Below, piece after piece: positions 11,945-23,876 of a stretch of 64,000 nt of DNA (position 1 is its first letter; each line of letters begins with the position of its first letter). The notes below the pieces were generated by a model, which worked only from the letters and a program-made list of their open reading frames with translations, was not told the origin of the DNA and did no database searches. Source of the stretch: Astragalus membranaceus (Eukaryota; Streptophyta; Magnoliopsida; Fabales; Fabaceae). Position numbers and translations under genes: made by a program. Location: NCBI GenBank assembly GCA_039519185.1, contig CM076849.1, positions 76,367,621 to 76,431,620 on the forward strand, written 5' to 3'.

Positions 11945-14418
11945 TTAGTGGTATCAGAGCAATGGTTGGTCCGTCCGGCCAAGTCGTCGAGTCGTTGTGT
12001 CGGTGTACGACCAACTGTTGTCTTTTAAGTGCTGACCAATATTTGTATTGCAGGTAAGCCAAGAGTTGCTAATGGTAAGTAAACTAGTGGGGGAGACGCC
12101 CCTACTGGTATTATGTGCTGTTTGCTATGTTGTACTCCGTGTGAACCCTGTGTCGTTGGTTGTGACTTTTATTTTGACCCTGTTGTTGTGCTTATGTGTT
12201 TTTGGTGATTGCTGCTGCTGTAAATTAAGTTATAGTTGTGCTGCAAAGTAAATAATGTGTTATTGTCATTGCTGTTTGTTTATTGTTACGTAGTTGGGTT
12301 ATTGTACCGTTACACTACTGTTGCTATTAGCTGGAAACAATGTACTGTTTTCTAAGGATTAGTGTTGCTGTTTAATTATTAATGTTTTTGAAAACCGTTT
12401 TATTTTAGCGACACTAATGTCATGTGCTATGTGATTTTGTGATCTGAAAGGAAAAGGGGCTTCTGAAATTGTTTTTGAAAAGTCAAATGGACGACTTTAC
12501 GGTTGGAAACTGATATTGGTGATAAAATCTACTTTAACGAAGGAACGTAGGTGTTGTTGTTGTAGAAATTGAAACAAATGAATTATTTTGGACTTAGGAT
12601 TTTAAATGAAGGAAGTGTAGGTGTTGAAGTTTTGTGGAATTGGAAAAATGACCTTTTTCTCTAATTGGTTTTTATTTTAAAAAGGAGTAGCGACTTGTGG
12701 TGGTGTGGGTTTTGAAAATCTTGTCAAAAATGATTTGATCACGATTTTGAAAACTATTATTGGGTTTCTTTGGGAGCAAAAGTGTGTTAGTATGTATTAG
12801 TATGTATGGGACCTTGGCTGCTCTATGAGGTTGAATTTGGTTATTTTCTGAGAAGGTGCTAAACTGTATTTTTGGTAGTTAGAGAATTGTACTAGTTGGT
12901 TTTACAAGTAGCAAGGTCGAATTTTGAAGGAAATGATGTTTGAATGTATATGATTATTGGGAAATCTAAACTATGCTTGATGGCTGAATTGGTGACTGCT
13001 TTGATGCTTAATTTGTTGCTAGGCTCCATGTGTAGGCACTTTGAGTAGGTTTGACTTTCGGCTAAACTAGGACTGTTTTACTGAATTGATAAATTATGTA
13101 GCACGATTTTGGAAACTAGACTGAACGCTGGTCATTTTGGTTTTGGTTTGGTCGCATTTGGAGTAGTATAGCTCCAGTTATGGGCTTCGCAAGTTAGGGT
13201 AAAATTCTAAGGACCGTCTGGGCATAGGGTCAATGTTTTGATTGTGGTGTTTCCAAATGAACTCCTTTTCGAATGAATCCAATTTCTTTGAAAACTAGAC
13301 AAGATGATTTACTGTTTTGGCTGAAGTTTTGTGTTATTTGGGTTTGTTTTGGGCATTGTAGAAGAGTCACAACTTTGGACAAAGTCGCTGCCCCATTTTC
13401 TGGACCAACTGCCTTGTTTGCGAAAACTAAGCTATTGGGCTCATCATTTTGAAATTCTAAAAATATAGCCAGAAACTAGACTCCGTAAGTTTTCCGTAGA
13501 GGGGTTGTTTGCTAAATTCGGATGTCGTTTGATAGGGTAAATAAATTGTTGAAGTTTATGTGTGAGTGCTGGAATTTCCTGCGTTGCTTAGTTTATGCTG
13601 TCATTGTAACGGAAAAATGTTTTTGCAATATCTTTTGACCCAGGAGTCCGATTTGAGTAAACTAAAATGTTTTGGAAAGCTTATTCAGAGGCCTAACTGA
13701 GTATTCTAATTTCAAGGCAAAATTGACTGTTTCTGGTGTCGTTGATTTTTGGGCGTGTCGGTCGAATTAAATTGTTGTTGTGTTGTCGGTGGCTTAGTGT
13801 CCCAAATCGTTGTTGCAGTGTCGGCGCTTTGGTGCCTGAAGTTGTTGATGTGTTATTGATTATAGGATTGTTGGTCCCGGGGTTATCTCCGCATTGTTGC
13901 TTTGTTGTTGCGTCTGGTTGCCTCGTTAATAATGATGATGTTTTGGTGTTGCCTTGGGTACCGCCGAATGGCCCAAGCTATATTGTTATTGATGATGTTG
14001 CCTTGCTGTTGGTTTGTAGTTGTTGATGTCGCCTGAGTGGCAAAGTTGTTCGTTGATGTTGTTGTCATGTTGCTAAATTATGAGGCTTGTGGTACGACTG
14101 TTGTGCGCCCGGTGAGTTTCGTTGTGATGTTGTGATGATTGAAGTATTTTGTTATCCTTAAGGGTAGATGAGTGGGGTAGAATGCGAGCTAGTTTATCAG
14201 AGTAGCGCAGCGGAGTAGAGAGTGAGTCTGATTATTACTGCTTGAAGTTACCTGGCTGAACGAGTAGGAGGGACGGCCGCCCAAGCACTTACCGCCGGTA
14301 ATCAAAGCAATAGTAATCAGCATGATGGATAGCACTAGTTGTCTAGGTAGCCTTAGAGGGAGAGTGTTGGCGTTGACAGGTGAATTTCGAGGACGAAATA
14401 TTCTAAGTGGGGGAGAGT
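11945..14418 (+). other. Internal region of the LARD, no coding capacity
   Basis: The primer binding site TGGTATCAGAGC at 11949-11960 matches the 3' end of initiator tRNA-Met. The rest shows only short open frames and no gag, protease or polymerase motif. The end carries a CGAGGACGAA segment and a polypurine tract at about 14406-14418 directly before the right LTR. Movement would need proteins from an autonomous relative. Confidence 0.8.
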
Positions 14419-14939
14419 TGTAACACCCTAAAATATTTAATTAATTTATTTAATTAAGTATTTAGGAATTTATTTAATTTATTGGGTATAATTTAATTAA
14501 TTAAAAATTATATTTAAATGGTGTAGGTGGTATTAGGGGAGGAGGGCGCCAATTAGTTAGACTTGGGCTTAAGTGGAAAGCCCAAGCCCGTGATCCAAGA
14601 TCATATGCGAAGGGGGCAAGCCAAATGGGGGTTAGGGTTGGTGTTGGCATTTGCGAAATTGAGAATAGAGAGAAAGAGAGAAGGAGGGCGCCGTAGAGAG
14701 GAGAAGAGAAAGGAGAAGGGCGCGAGTTCAAGGAGGAGGAAGGGACGTGATCGTGTTGCCGGAGTTTCGATCGTGACTGTCTCTAGGGCTTCTATCCTTC
14801 AAGTTCGAGGTTAGGGGAGCTCTATCCTTCCATCTAATAGATCTCATGATAGGTTCTAGATCTAGGGTTCATATTAGATCCATGTTGTTTCTTGATGTTC
14901 TTTGATGTTCTTGACGTTCTTGGTTTGTCCGTGATGATG

Positions 14940-15012
<73 letters not shown>

Positions 15013-17056
15013 GTGTGTGCCTATATGCGAATTGATTTTTGGTATTTGAACATTGAGGTGATGCGACTTATGCGTGTGTTTTGATGATTTTGGCACTTGT
15101 GTATTCATGAAATTACGATTTGGTATGTTGGGATGCTTGATGTTTCGCAAATTGGGTGAGTGTGTGCATAGGCGCCTAGGGCGCCAAGGTGATGGTGATG
15201 ATAGTGCCCAAAGGAATTTTTATAATTTGATTAAATTAAGTGCCATTTTAAGTGCTGAAAAATATAAAATTTTAGTGTGTTAAATTGCTAAAAATCAATT
15301 TTTGGTGTTTTGAAAGTTGCTGGAAAAATAGTGGTTTTTGGTTGTTGATGTGCAGTGTGTGGGCGCTGGGCGCCGCGTCTGTGTGTGGCGCAGGATGTCT
15401 AGGCGCGCGCCAGTTTCCTGGGCGCCAAGTTCCAGTGTGTGTGTCTGAGGCGCTGGGCGCTGGGTGCCAGCGCTGGGCGCTGAGCGCCCGCGCGCGTGTG
15501 TGTGCGTTGCGCCAAGGAGCTGGGCGCCAGGCGCTGGGCGCTGAGCGCCCGGGTGTGTGCGTGCGTGTGTTGCACTTTGCTAGGCGCTGGGCGCCAGGCG
15601 CTGGATGCCCATGGCGCCAGTTTTCTGGATGTTCCAAAATATTTCTAAAGACTGTTTTCGCTGTATCTTTTGACCCGGATATCCGTTTTGAACGATTCAA
15701 AAAGCGTTGTGAAGCATTTTCAGTTGTCCATTTGTGTGTTCCATTTTTAAACATAAAAATTTATTATTTCTGAAGGTTGCTGGGGCGCCCAAGTGGCTGT
15801 TCCCGGTGATCGTTGCTGTGACAATGAAAAGATATTTTTGATGTCTTTAAAAATTCTCTTTTGCGTACGACCAGTGGTTTTAACGACTTAGTGTCAAAAT
15901 GATGATTTTGACGATGATTCCCCTAGTGGTTAGTTAAAGGACTGTTTTGCCCTTAGTGGCTAATATTATTTTATAATGACGTGTAAATGACTGTTTTGCC
16001 CTTAGTGGCTCATATTATTTTATAATGACGTGTAAATGACTGTTTTTCCCTTAGTGGCTAAAATTAATTATAATGATGTGTAAATGACGATGATGCCCTT
16101 GGTGGCTAGTAAATGACGTTTTTGCCCTCAGTGGCTATTGTTTGAGCTGATGATATTTATTGTATAAGTGACGATGGAAACCCAGTGACGTTTGAGGCCC
16201 GAAAGGCTAAGTGATGTTAAGGTCTAAAGGGCCAAGTGACGTTGTGTGTTGATTGTGAATTTGACAGGTGCAGTGCTCATTGTGAGCAAACTGGTAAGTG
16301 ACGGGTCACATAGTTGACTATGATTTTGGGTATTTGTGTATGTGTGTGTTTGTGAGTGGTGCATGTCATAGTGTCTCATGCCCCATATGCATAAACCCAG
16401 TGACGTTTTGAGGCCCATGTGGCTAAGTGACGATGAGGCCTTAAGGGCTAAGCGACGTTTGTGAAAAGGTACCTCATGCATATGCCCGCGAGTGGGTTGC
16501 ATTTCATATGCCTACATGACACGAGATGAGTTATTGTAAGTGATGTGAATGATGATTGTGATGTGAGTATTTAGTGTTTTGGATGCTGATTGCTCTAGTG
16601 CGTAGCCTACGATTAGTACTTATCATATTTTCTATTATATGGATTGAAATGATGCTCACCCTTTCCTGTTTGAATGTTACCCCCGTGTTGGTAACATGCA
16701 GGTGATTCCCAGTGAAGGCCTTAGCTTCACTTCTTGAGTCGAGTCGTCATGCTCTGATACGTAGCACCTGGGGGGATGTATTTGATGCTTTGCTGATGTA
16801 CTTAGATTTTTATACTGTTGATGGGTTGATTTACTTTTCCGCTGCGTTGTCGTTGGATTTTATGACGTAGTTTTCAATGTTTTGAGGTCTCCCTATTGTG
16901 GAGTGCTATGTATTGCACCTTTGACGAAATACTGTTTTATTTGAGACTTGAGGTTTTATTTTGACGTATGTGTGACACCCTCGTGGTGAAATCGAAAATG
17001 ATTTTTGAACTCTGATTTTCTTAATTAAAATAAAAGGGTAGAAAGGGGGTGTTACA
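14419..17056 (+). repeat. LARD right LTR
   Basis: This 2,638-bp copy of the left LTR has the same ends and very few substitutions. Most of the length difference comes from a TA microsatellite of about 64 bp (14945-15009) against about 20 bp in the left copy. An extra GGCGCCAGGCGCT unit near 15590 adds the remainder. Near-identity of the LTRs suggests a young insertion. Confidence 0.9.
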
Positions 17057-17211
17057 TTAGTGGTATCAGAGCAATGGTTGGTCCGTCCGGCCAAGTCGTC
17101 GAGTCGTTGTGTCGGTGTACGACCAACTGTTGTCTTTTAAGTGCTGACCAATATTTGTATTGCAGGTAAGCCAAGAGTTGCTAATGGTAAGTAAACTAGT
17201 GGGGGAGACGC
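17057..17211 (+). repeat. Second, truncated copy of the LARD 5' internal region
   Basis: It repeats 11945-12099 almost base for base, including the primer binding site TGGTATCAGAGC, and breaks off after GGGGGAGACGCC, where the two copies diverge. A sequence downstream of a 3' LTR should not look like the start of the internal region, so this marks a rearranged element. Confidence 0.85.
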
Positions 17212-17275
17212 CACTGGTTTAATTTCCAAATGAGAAATGTAACTGGTTGTCTGAGTTTTACTTTTTTGTTGCAAG

Positions 17276-17449
17276 GCTTCAACAGATCAAAGTGCATTAG
17301 ATATGACCCTTCCAAATATAGCATGGGGGTTTACCAACAATATGATTCAGCTCTTGGGAAATGTTGCTGTGTGTTTATAGTATTGATTCCTGTCATGGCA
17401 GGTGTTTATAGTATTGATTCCTGTCATGGCAGCTTGCATATGGTACCAG
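17276..17449 (+). pseudogene. ABC transporter subfamily C fragment, second part
   Basis: After an acceptor (TTGCAAG) the frame reads ASTDQSALDMTLPNI-type sequence, then MIQLLGNVA and IPVMAACIWYQ, which directly follows the TPSGR motif in plant ABCC proteins. A 31-bp tandem duplication (17371-17401 and 17402-17432) breaks the frame. The exon ends at a GT donor at 17450. The short segment expected between TPSGR and this exon (ILNR and an intron donor) is missing at the LARD junction, so a deletion accompanied or followed the insertion. Confidence 0.8.
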
Positions 17450-17868
17450 GTAGTTTTCTGGACAACGGCTGACCAAATGTGTCTGATTATTATTTATTTA
17501 TTGTTATTAGAGTTGTATTTATAAGATAACTGATTATTATTTATTGTTAGAAATCAGTTAGAGTTAGTTTAATATAGTTAGGCTGTTAGCTCGAGTTAGT
17601 TGGCATTAGCTACTGTTTTTGACTCTGTATATATATGATAGAAAACGTGAACAGTAGCGTGTACAGTAAACGCAGCAACAGTAGAAAGAATTAAACGCAA
17701 ACAGTGTTTGATTGATGAAAATAACAATCCAAATAGAGTTTGGGTGAACAAAACACAAAGAAAGCCACAAGAGGGAGGCTGCCTCTCCACAGCGCAAAAC
17801 CCTTCCCAAGTCCCAAGTCCAAATCAAAATAAAACCTAACCTATTATTCCAAAAACACTCCTTTAATA

Positions 17869-19309
17869 CTAATTGGTGCTAATGACATTTTTGCCCCTCC
17901 TTGTGAAAACATTACCAAACCTGCGCCTCCCCCTCAGTGAAGTCGCGTGCGCATCAATACTCCCCCCTAAAACATTCACCTTGTCCTCAAGGTGAAAATC
18001 TGGAAACTGGTTCTTCATATCCTCAAGGTCCTCCCAGGAGTTCTCAAAGTTGGGTAGATGCTTCCACTTCACCAGGACTTCAAGCACGTCGTCGTGAGCC
18101 TTCCTCACTGCTAGGATGTCTTCGGGCATGACCTGCAATACAAGATTTTCAGCCAGGCACTTTGGTAGAGGTTGAACTGCCGCCGTATGAGCAATGGCTT
18201 TCTTCAAAAGTGATGCATGAAACACTGGGTGAACTCTGCTCTCCGGTGGTAGTTTCAGCTTGTAGGCAACTGTCCCAATTTTCTCCAATACCTCAAAAGG
18301 GCCATAGAACCGTGGGCTGAGTTTCTGATTCAGCCTCTTCGCTAGTTGTTTCAGCTTGTAGGGTTGGATCTTCAAGTAGACCATCTCTCCAACCTCATAG
18401 GTTACCTCCCTCCTATGCTTATCTGCTTGTTGTTTCATACGATTCTGGTCCTTGCTCAAGTGGTCTCTCAGATCACGGAGCAACTCATTCCTCTCTTGAG
18501 TTAGTTGTTGAACCTCATCCACAAAACTACTATTTTCATCCCCCCTCACTAACACGGGGGGTTTCCGTCCATACAAAGCTTCAAACGGGGACATTTGAAT
18601 GGAAGAATGATAGTTGGTATTGTACCAATGCTCAGCCCAGGGTAGCCACTTAACCCACTGCTTGGGTTTGCTACCGGTCAAACACCTCAAATAGGTCTCA
18701 ACACACCTATATTTCAGCTTGGACCCTGCAGCTGCAAACAACTCGGACCAGAATGCATTTGTGAAGACTCTATCTCTGTCAGACACAATGGAGCTTGGGA
18801 ACCCATGTAACTTCATTATCTCTTCATAAACACAAGAGCCACATCCTTGGCATTGTACGGATGAGCCAGGGCTACGAAATGAGCATATTTGGTGAGTCGA
18901 TCAACCACTACCAGGATGGAATCCATCCCTGCTGACTTGGGTAATCCCCCAACGAAGTCCATAGACACATCACTCCAAACCTGAGTCGGTATTGGAAGCG
19001 GTCGGAGCAATCCTCCGGGGTCAGGGCCTGATACTTGTTCAGCTGGCATATGGCACAGGCTTGAACGTACTGCTGAATCCTCTTCCTCATTCTCTCCCAA
19101 TACACTACATTTGCTATTCTCTTGTAAGTTCGCAAAATCCCAGAGTGTCCACCCATAGCTGAGTCATGGAACTCCTCCAGAATCTTCCCAATCCGCGGGG
19201 AGTCTTTGGGAAGGACCAAGCGACCGTGATAGTATAGTCGTCCATTCCTCAATGTATAACCCACATGAGTGTTCACCTTCGCAACTAGGTCTTGCACAAT
19301 AAGTTTCAA
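17869..19309 (-). pseudogene. Chromovirus integrase with chromodomain, catalytic Glu segment deleted
   Basis: The H2C2 zinc-binding part (HDSAMGGHSG, CAICQLNK) lies in one frame. A one-base shift near 19030 leads to the catalytic core (SMDFVGGLPKS, VVVDRLTKYAHF). A further break near 18816 leads to SIVSDRDRVFTNAFW. The usual segment with the third catalytic residue (the Glu of HPQTDGQTE-type motifs) is missing: KLKY joins directly to RCVETYLRCL. The C-terminus carries a chromodomain (LEVLVKWKHLPNFENSWEDL) ending at 17869. In chromoviruses this domain targets insertion to marked chromatin. The copy cannot make a working integrase. Confidence 0.88.
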
Positions 19310-19348
19310 CTGTTCATCAGCTTGTACCTCATCCTCTAGACCGTCCCA

Positions 19349-20986
19349 CTACGGGCATTGCACCATGGAGATGGCACTGTAATTGTGCTGCCTTGACAAG
19401 GTGTCAGCTGCTTTATTATCGATTCGAGGCTTATATTTGATCTCAAAATCGAAGCCCAATAGTTTGGTTATCCACTTCTGTTGCTCCTCCCCCATTACCC
19501 TCTGCTCCGTCAGAAACCTCAAACTCCTTTGGTCGGTGTGTACCACAAAACGCCTTCCCAGAAGGTAATGTCTCCATTACTGAACTGCTATCACAATAGC
19601 CATCAACTCTCTCTCATACACCGACTTGTTCTGAGATCGATTGGACAAGATTTGGCTCATGTATGCCACCGGCCTCCCCTCTTGCATAAGAACTGCCCCC
19701 AACCCCTTCCTAGATGCATCGGTCTCCACAGTGAACTCTTTGGAGAAGTCAGGTATGGCAAGAACTGGTAGTGTTGTCATGGCTACTTTCAGCTTCTCAA
19801 AAGCTAACTGAGCACTCTCATCCCAACGGAAACTATCTTTCTTGAGTTGTTGCGTAAGAGGCCACGCAATTTTTCCATAGTCCTTCACAAACCTTCTGTA
19901 ATACCCAGTCAACCCAAGGAAACCCCTAAGGCTCTTTACATCCCTTGGGGCAGGCCAATTTACCATAGCTGCAACCTTGGAGGGGTCGGCTGCCACCCCC
20001 TCTCCCGAAATGACGTGACCGAGGTATTCGTTCTGACTCTGAGCAAAAGTGCATTTCTTTTGGTTAGCAACCAACTGATTACTTCTCAGAATGTCCAACA
20101 CACTCTTCAGGTGCTCCACATGACAATCCAAGTCCCTACTATAAACCAGTATATCGTCAAAAAACACCAAGACATACTTCCTCAAGATCGGTTTCAGAAT
20201 ACGGTTCATCAAGGCTTGGAAAGTATATGGGGCATTAGTCAATCCGAACGGCATCACTAAGTATTCGTAATGTCCCTCATGGGTTCTAAAAGCGGTCTTG
20301 GGAATGTCTTCACTCCTCATTCTAATCTGATGATACCCCGACTTCAAATCAAGTTTAGAGAATATCCTCGCATTACCAATCTCATCTAATAGCTCATCGA
20401 TGATGGGTATGGGGAACTTATCGGGCACAGTATACTTGTTCAAAACCCTGTAGTCTATGCAAAACCTCCACCCACCATCCTTTTTCTTAACCAGCAGCAC
20501 AGGGCTAGAGAAAGGACTGACACTAGGTCTAATGATCCCTGCAGACAACATTTCGCTCACAAACTTCTCTATCTCATCCTTTTGATAATGGGGGTACCTG
20601 TATGGCCTGATGTTGGGAGTTGGTTCTCCGGGCTTGGGCACAATGGCATGATCTTGCTCCCTCATAGGAGGCAACTCTGTGGGTGCTTGGAACACATCTG
20701 AGAACTCTTCCAGCACTCCCTTCACCTCGGGTAGCAGCTGAGTTTCAGTCCCCACGCCCTGCATTTCATACAATTGAAGTAGATACCTCTCCTCTTCCCT
20801 TAGTAGAGCCTTCCTCATGGATTTGAACGAAGCTTGTTGTCTAATAAGAGACTGTTCTCCTCTAATCTTGAATGTCTTCCCTTCCCCTTTCCACTTGATG
20901 ACCATGTTTTGAAAATTATCTTTGATGTCACCTAAGCTAGCCAACCAGTCCAAACCAAGTACCAGTTCAGTCTCTGCTAGAGTCAT
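19349..20986 (-). pseudogene. Chromovirus reverse transcriptase and RNase H
   Basis: The order is LVLGLDWLASLG, the reverse transcriptase core (FCIDYRVLNKYTVPDKFPIP, SKLDLKSGYHQIR, PFGLTNAPYTFQALMN and the catalytic box FFDDILVYS), then RNase H starting FTVETDASRKGLGAVL and continuing VVHTDQRSLRFL and ADTLSRQ. Stops interrupt it at about 19576 (after IAVIVQ-type sequence) and at 19349. The catalytic DD pair and RNase H aspartate are still present. Confidence 0.88.
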
Positions 20987-21515
20987 TAAAGAAAATTTGA
21001 GTAAAGTTGATCCCCTGCACTTGCACCTTCAGTCCCCTGCAGACTCCCTTGTGAGTGATCTTCTCACCATTCCCCACCTCGACAGTATACTCCGGAGTGT
21101 CCTCCAACTCCAAATTCAAATCCTCTACTAACTTGTAGGATATGAAACTGCTAGAAGCTCCACAATCAATCAGTGTCAACACCTTCCTCCCATTAATAAT
21201 CCCCCACACCTTGAAGGATTGGTTTGAAGTCAAACCCACTTTGCTCTTGAGTGACAGCAATAGAGTCTTTAGTTCACTGTCTACCTCCCCTATCTCCTCC
21301 TCGCCCCCCCCCCCCCCTTTATCTCCCTCTCCCTCACTCTCTTCATCATCAATCAACTCCACTCTAAAGTGTTTCATCTTACAAATGTGATCTTTCCCCC
21401 ATCTTTCCCCACATTTGAAGCAAAGCCCCTTCCTACTAAGGTCCCTCAGCTCCTCCTGAGTGAGTTTCCTCCCTACCACCTGTTTCTTCTCCCCTTCACC
21501 CCCTTGACTTTTCAA
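20967..21515 (-). pseudogene. Chromovirus zinc knuckle and aspartic protease region
   Basis: A CFKCGERWGKDHIC zinc-knuckle motif is followed by an acidic, glycine-rich linker over a long G/C homopolymer (near 21306-21317) and the protease segment LIDCGASSSFIS. Gypsy proteases normally read D-S/T-G at the active site; this copy reads D-C-G, an odd substitution. The frame is lost before the polymerase and regained at 20986. Confidence 0.8.
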
Positions 21516-21633
21516 TTCTTGAGAGTTGCTACCACTACCTCCCCCAAACTCAAACTTGGGTTTGGTAATAACAGTTCTATGCTTCCCCGGGTCACTTCCC
21601 GAACCCCACCCCCCACTTTTCCACTTAGTCCCT

Positions 21634-22449
21634 TCACCTCTCCTTCCTCCTTCCTCCTTCCTCCCTTAACGCCTTGTTCCTTTCCTCTATGAGTAACGCT
21701 CGATCCATCAAAGCATTCAATCCCCGAGTGCTATGGAGTTTCAATTCAGTTTGTATTTCCTCACGTGAACCGTTGAGAAAAATGCTTTCCAACATGCCTC
21801 TGTCACGTATCTTCAATGAAGCCATTAACATTTCAAACTGCTCACGGTATTCCATCACCGTCCCTGTTTGTTTAACGCTCAGAATCGGTCCCAAAGGGTT
21901 GCTGACCAGATTGGGCTGGAAACGCCGTATTACGGCCTGCTTAAATTCATCCCACGTTGGCTCCGGGTGTTGTTCTTCCCACCATTGAAACCAGTTGAGG
22001 GCTCTTCCATCCAAAGCAATCATCACTGCTTCCAACATCTCCTCTTCTTCAACCCCATTAATCTTAAAATACCGTTCCACTTTGACGAGCCACCCATACG
22101 CTTCGCCCCCTTCAAAAACAGGAATTTCTAGTTTTCGTCCCCGATACCGATGTCGCGCGCGGGGGCTGTTCCCCCCGGAGTTCTCGGATTCGGTGGAGGT
22201 GCCACCACCGCCGTCCTCCTCTGCGCTTGGCGTCGCCGCTTCGCTGCCTCTTCGTCGGCGGCGTCGCGTTCCTTTCAAACGAAGCTCCATCCGATTCATC
22301 CACTCGCGCATGGCATCCCCTTGCGTGCGAATCTCTAGCGCCAACCCTTCAAATTCATGCTCGAGTCGTTCTTGGCGTTCTCCCATGGCGGTCTTCTTCA
22401 CCATCGTGCAAATCATACGTGGTCTTAGGGAAATTTCATTAATAGTCAC
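21634..22449 (-). pseudogene. Chromovirus gag region
   Basis: The frame holds the retrotransposon gag domain: YGWLVKVERYFKINGV, ALNWFQWWEE, TWDEFKQAVIRRF, VMEYREQFE. An acidic, serine-rich linker precedes it. The first ATG of the open frame lies near 22412; the bases up to 22449 lack one. Gag forms the particle that packages element RNA. The frame stops at 21634, before the zinc knuckle, which continues in another frame. Confidence 0.85.
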
Positions 22450-23876
22450 GAAAGGCGTAACAATTTATCTTCATTATCAATTCCCTTTTCTTCAAAGAGA
22501 ATAGGAAGATTGACTGTTAGGTGATGTCATTTATATGCTTTGTCTATATTGGTTGTTTATAAATTAATTTCTTGATTTTGTACTATGTCTGTTTGATTTT
22601 CATGGTGTCTTCAACATAAAGTGCACCTTTTGTTCTTTGGTTCTTTTCTTCACCAATGGCCAGTCTATAATTTGGCTTTCCTATGTCTTTACACAATGCA
22701 GAATCTTCTTTCATTTGTATGGTTTTTTTGAAATATATCACTTTGATTGGTTTCTTTATATTTTTATTTATAGTGATGAGTGAACTTGACAACAGATGTA
22801 AATGGCTTCTAGGAGCTTGGAGATTTGGTTGATGGAGCATTTGCAAGACATTTCTAGATATGAGAATTATAAATTACAGTGAGTTTGTTCTATAATTTCA
22901 TTATTTTGCTAGAACTTGTTTGTTCTAAGTTTGATTCTAACTACTACTGTGCAGTTACTGGTTATCATTTGATCTGTTTGTTCTAGTCACAAAAATTCAT
23001 GATAAAGATATTGAAACAGCTAGCAATTAGTTTTAAACTATGACATGCTGCTTTCTTTTAAGTCGCTATCCTTATCCTAAAAGTTTTAAGAAAGAAGGAT
23101 CAAAAGCTAAGACAAATGTGTCCTAATGTGATCAATGGATCCATAACTCTATTTTTAGACAATTGGATAAAGCTTGTACCGAGACAGGGTTCTTTTACGT
23201 GGTATGATTCTTGCATCTTTTAAGTTTTAACACTTTTGTTAACTGTTACTCAGCTGGTATTAGTCATTTTAATGTAAATGTAGGTGGACTGGTGGAAACA
23301 AAAAGGTTGCACTACAAGAAAAGTAACTTGTCCCTAAGCAAGGTTTCATATGGCTAAGCCACAATCTGTTTTTAACATGACTTGTAGTGTTAAAAACTGG
23401 AAAATCCTTAATCAGCTCGTTTAGCAAATTCGAACAGAAGTTGATAGAACTAGAAAGCAAGAGAAGTCAAGATAAATTTGTGTCTTGCAGAAGAGATTGC
23501 CATTTCATCTGTGATTTGTACTGCAGTGGCCTTCATGAAGTTTCCTAAATTTACTTTTAGATTAACTTGCTTGTTAGCATTTTACTATTTTAGAACACTA
23601 TCAAGCACTGGTTTGGAGATATTGAATCACTATCAAAATTAGAGACATTGTTTGTAATTTACGTACTTTGAGCATTTTCTATTAAGTCACATATATATGA
23701 TATTATTAAGAGGATGTCAATCCTTCTCCTCCCTCTAGCAACACAATATCTGTCCAGGATTTTTTTTGACTGAAATATGTCCATGATTATTTGCCCATTT
23801 TTGTTTAATTCCTTTTATTTTTGGCCTTTTGGCTAAATTAATTACTAGTTTTTTTTCTTATAGGTATTTATCTTAG
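22450..23876. other. Interior of the CACTA cluster, mostly unassigned
   Basis: The stretch is AT-rich with no long open frame. I note a 27-bp inverted repeat arm at 22837-22863 and an 80-bp CACTA-like sequence at 23310-23389; the rest shows nothing I can name. It may be introns and exons of a captured gene that I do not recognise. Confidence 0.4.
23310..23389. mobile_element. 80-bp CACTA-like miniature or deletion remnant
   Basis: The sequence starts CACTACAAGAAAAGTAAC and ends CATGACTTGTAGTG, an inverted terminal match of nine bases. Flanking triplets do not match well, and no subterminal array fits in so short a space. It may be an internally deleted CACTA copy. Confidence 0.4.

Larger units (their letters stand above)
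9357..17211 (+). mobile_element. Large non-autonomous LTR retrotransposon (LARD), gypsy/Tekay-like, with irregular LTR-internal-LTR-partial-internal order
   Basis: Two near-identical long terminal repeats (9357-11944 and 14419-17056) begin TGTAACACCC and end GGGTGTTACA. Between them lie an initiator-Met-type primer site, 2.4 kb without gag or pol, and a polypurine tract next to the second LTR. After the second LTR the first 150 or so bases of the internal region occur again (17057-about 17211), and then ABCC-related sequence returns. There is no third LTR and no clear target duplication. The likely history is a tandem element that lost its right part, but this is inference. The polypurine context (CTAAGTGGGGGAGAG) resembles Tekay-type chromoviruses. 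Confidence 0.85.
17480..22449 (-). mobile_element. Ty3/gypsy chromovirus, 5'-truncated and broken
   Basis: The minus strand carries gag, protease, reverse transcriptase, RNase H, integrase and a C-terminal chromodomain in the order that defines Ty3/gypsy chromoviruses. Downstream of pol (17480-17868) lies a likely 3' LTR region with a TATAAATA-like box; candidate boundaries are 17480-17857 but are not proven. Upstream of gag (right of 22449) I find no 5' LTR or primer site, so the element looks truncated there. Confidence 0.8.

Noticed and set aside
14501..14814. Frames at 9439-9752 and their copies at 14501-14814
   Set aside because: They are identical because they are in the two LTRs, and no protein family fits.
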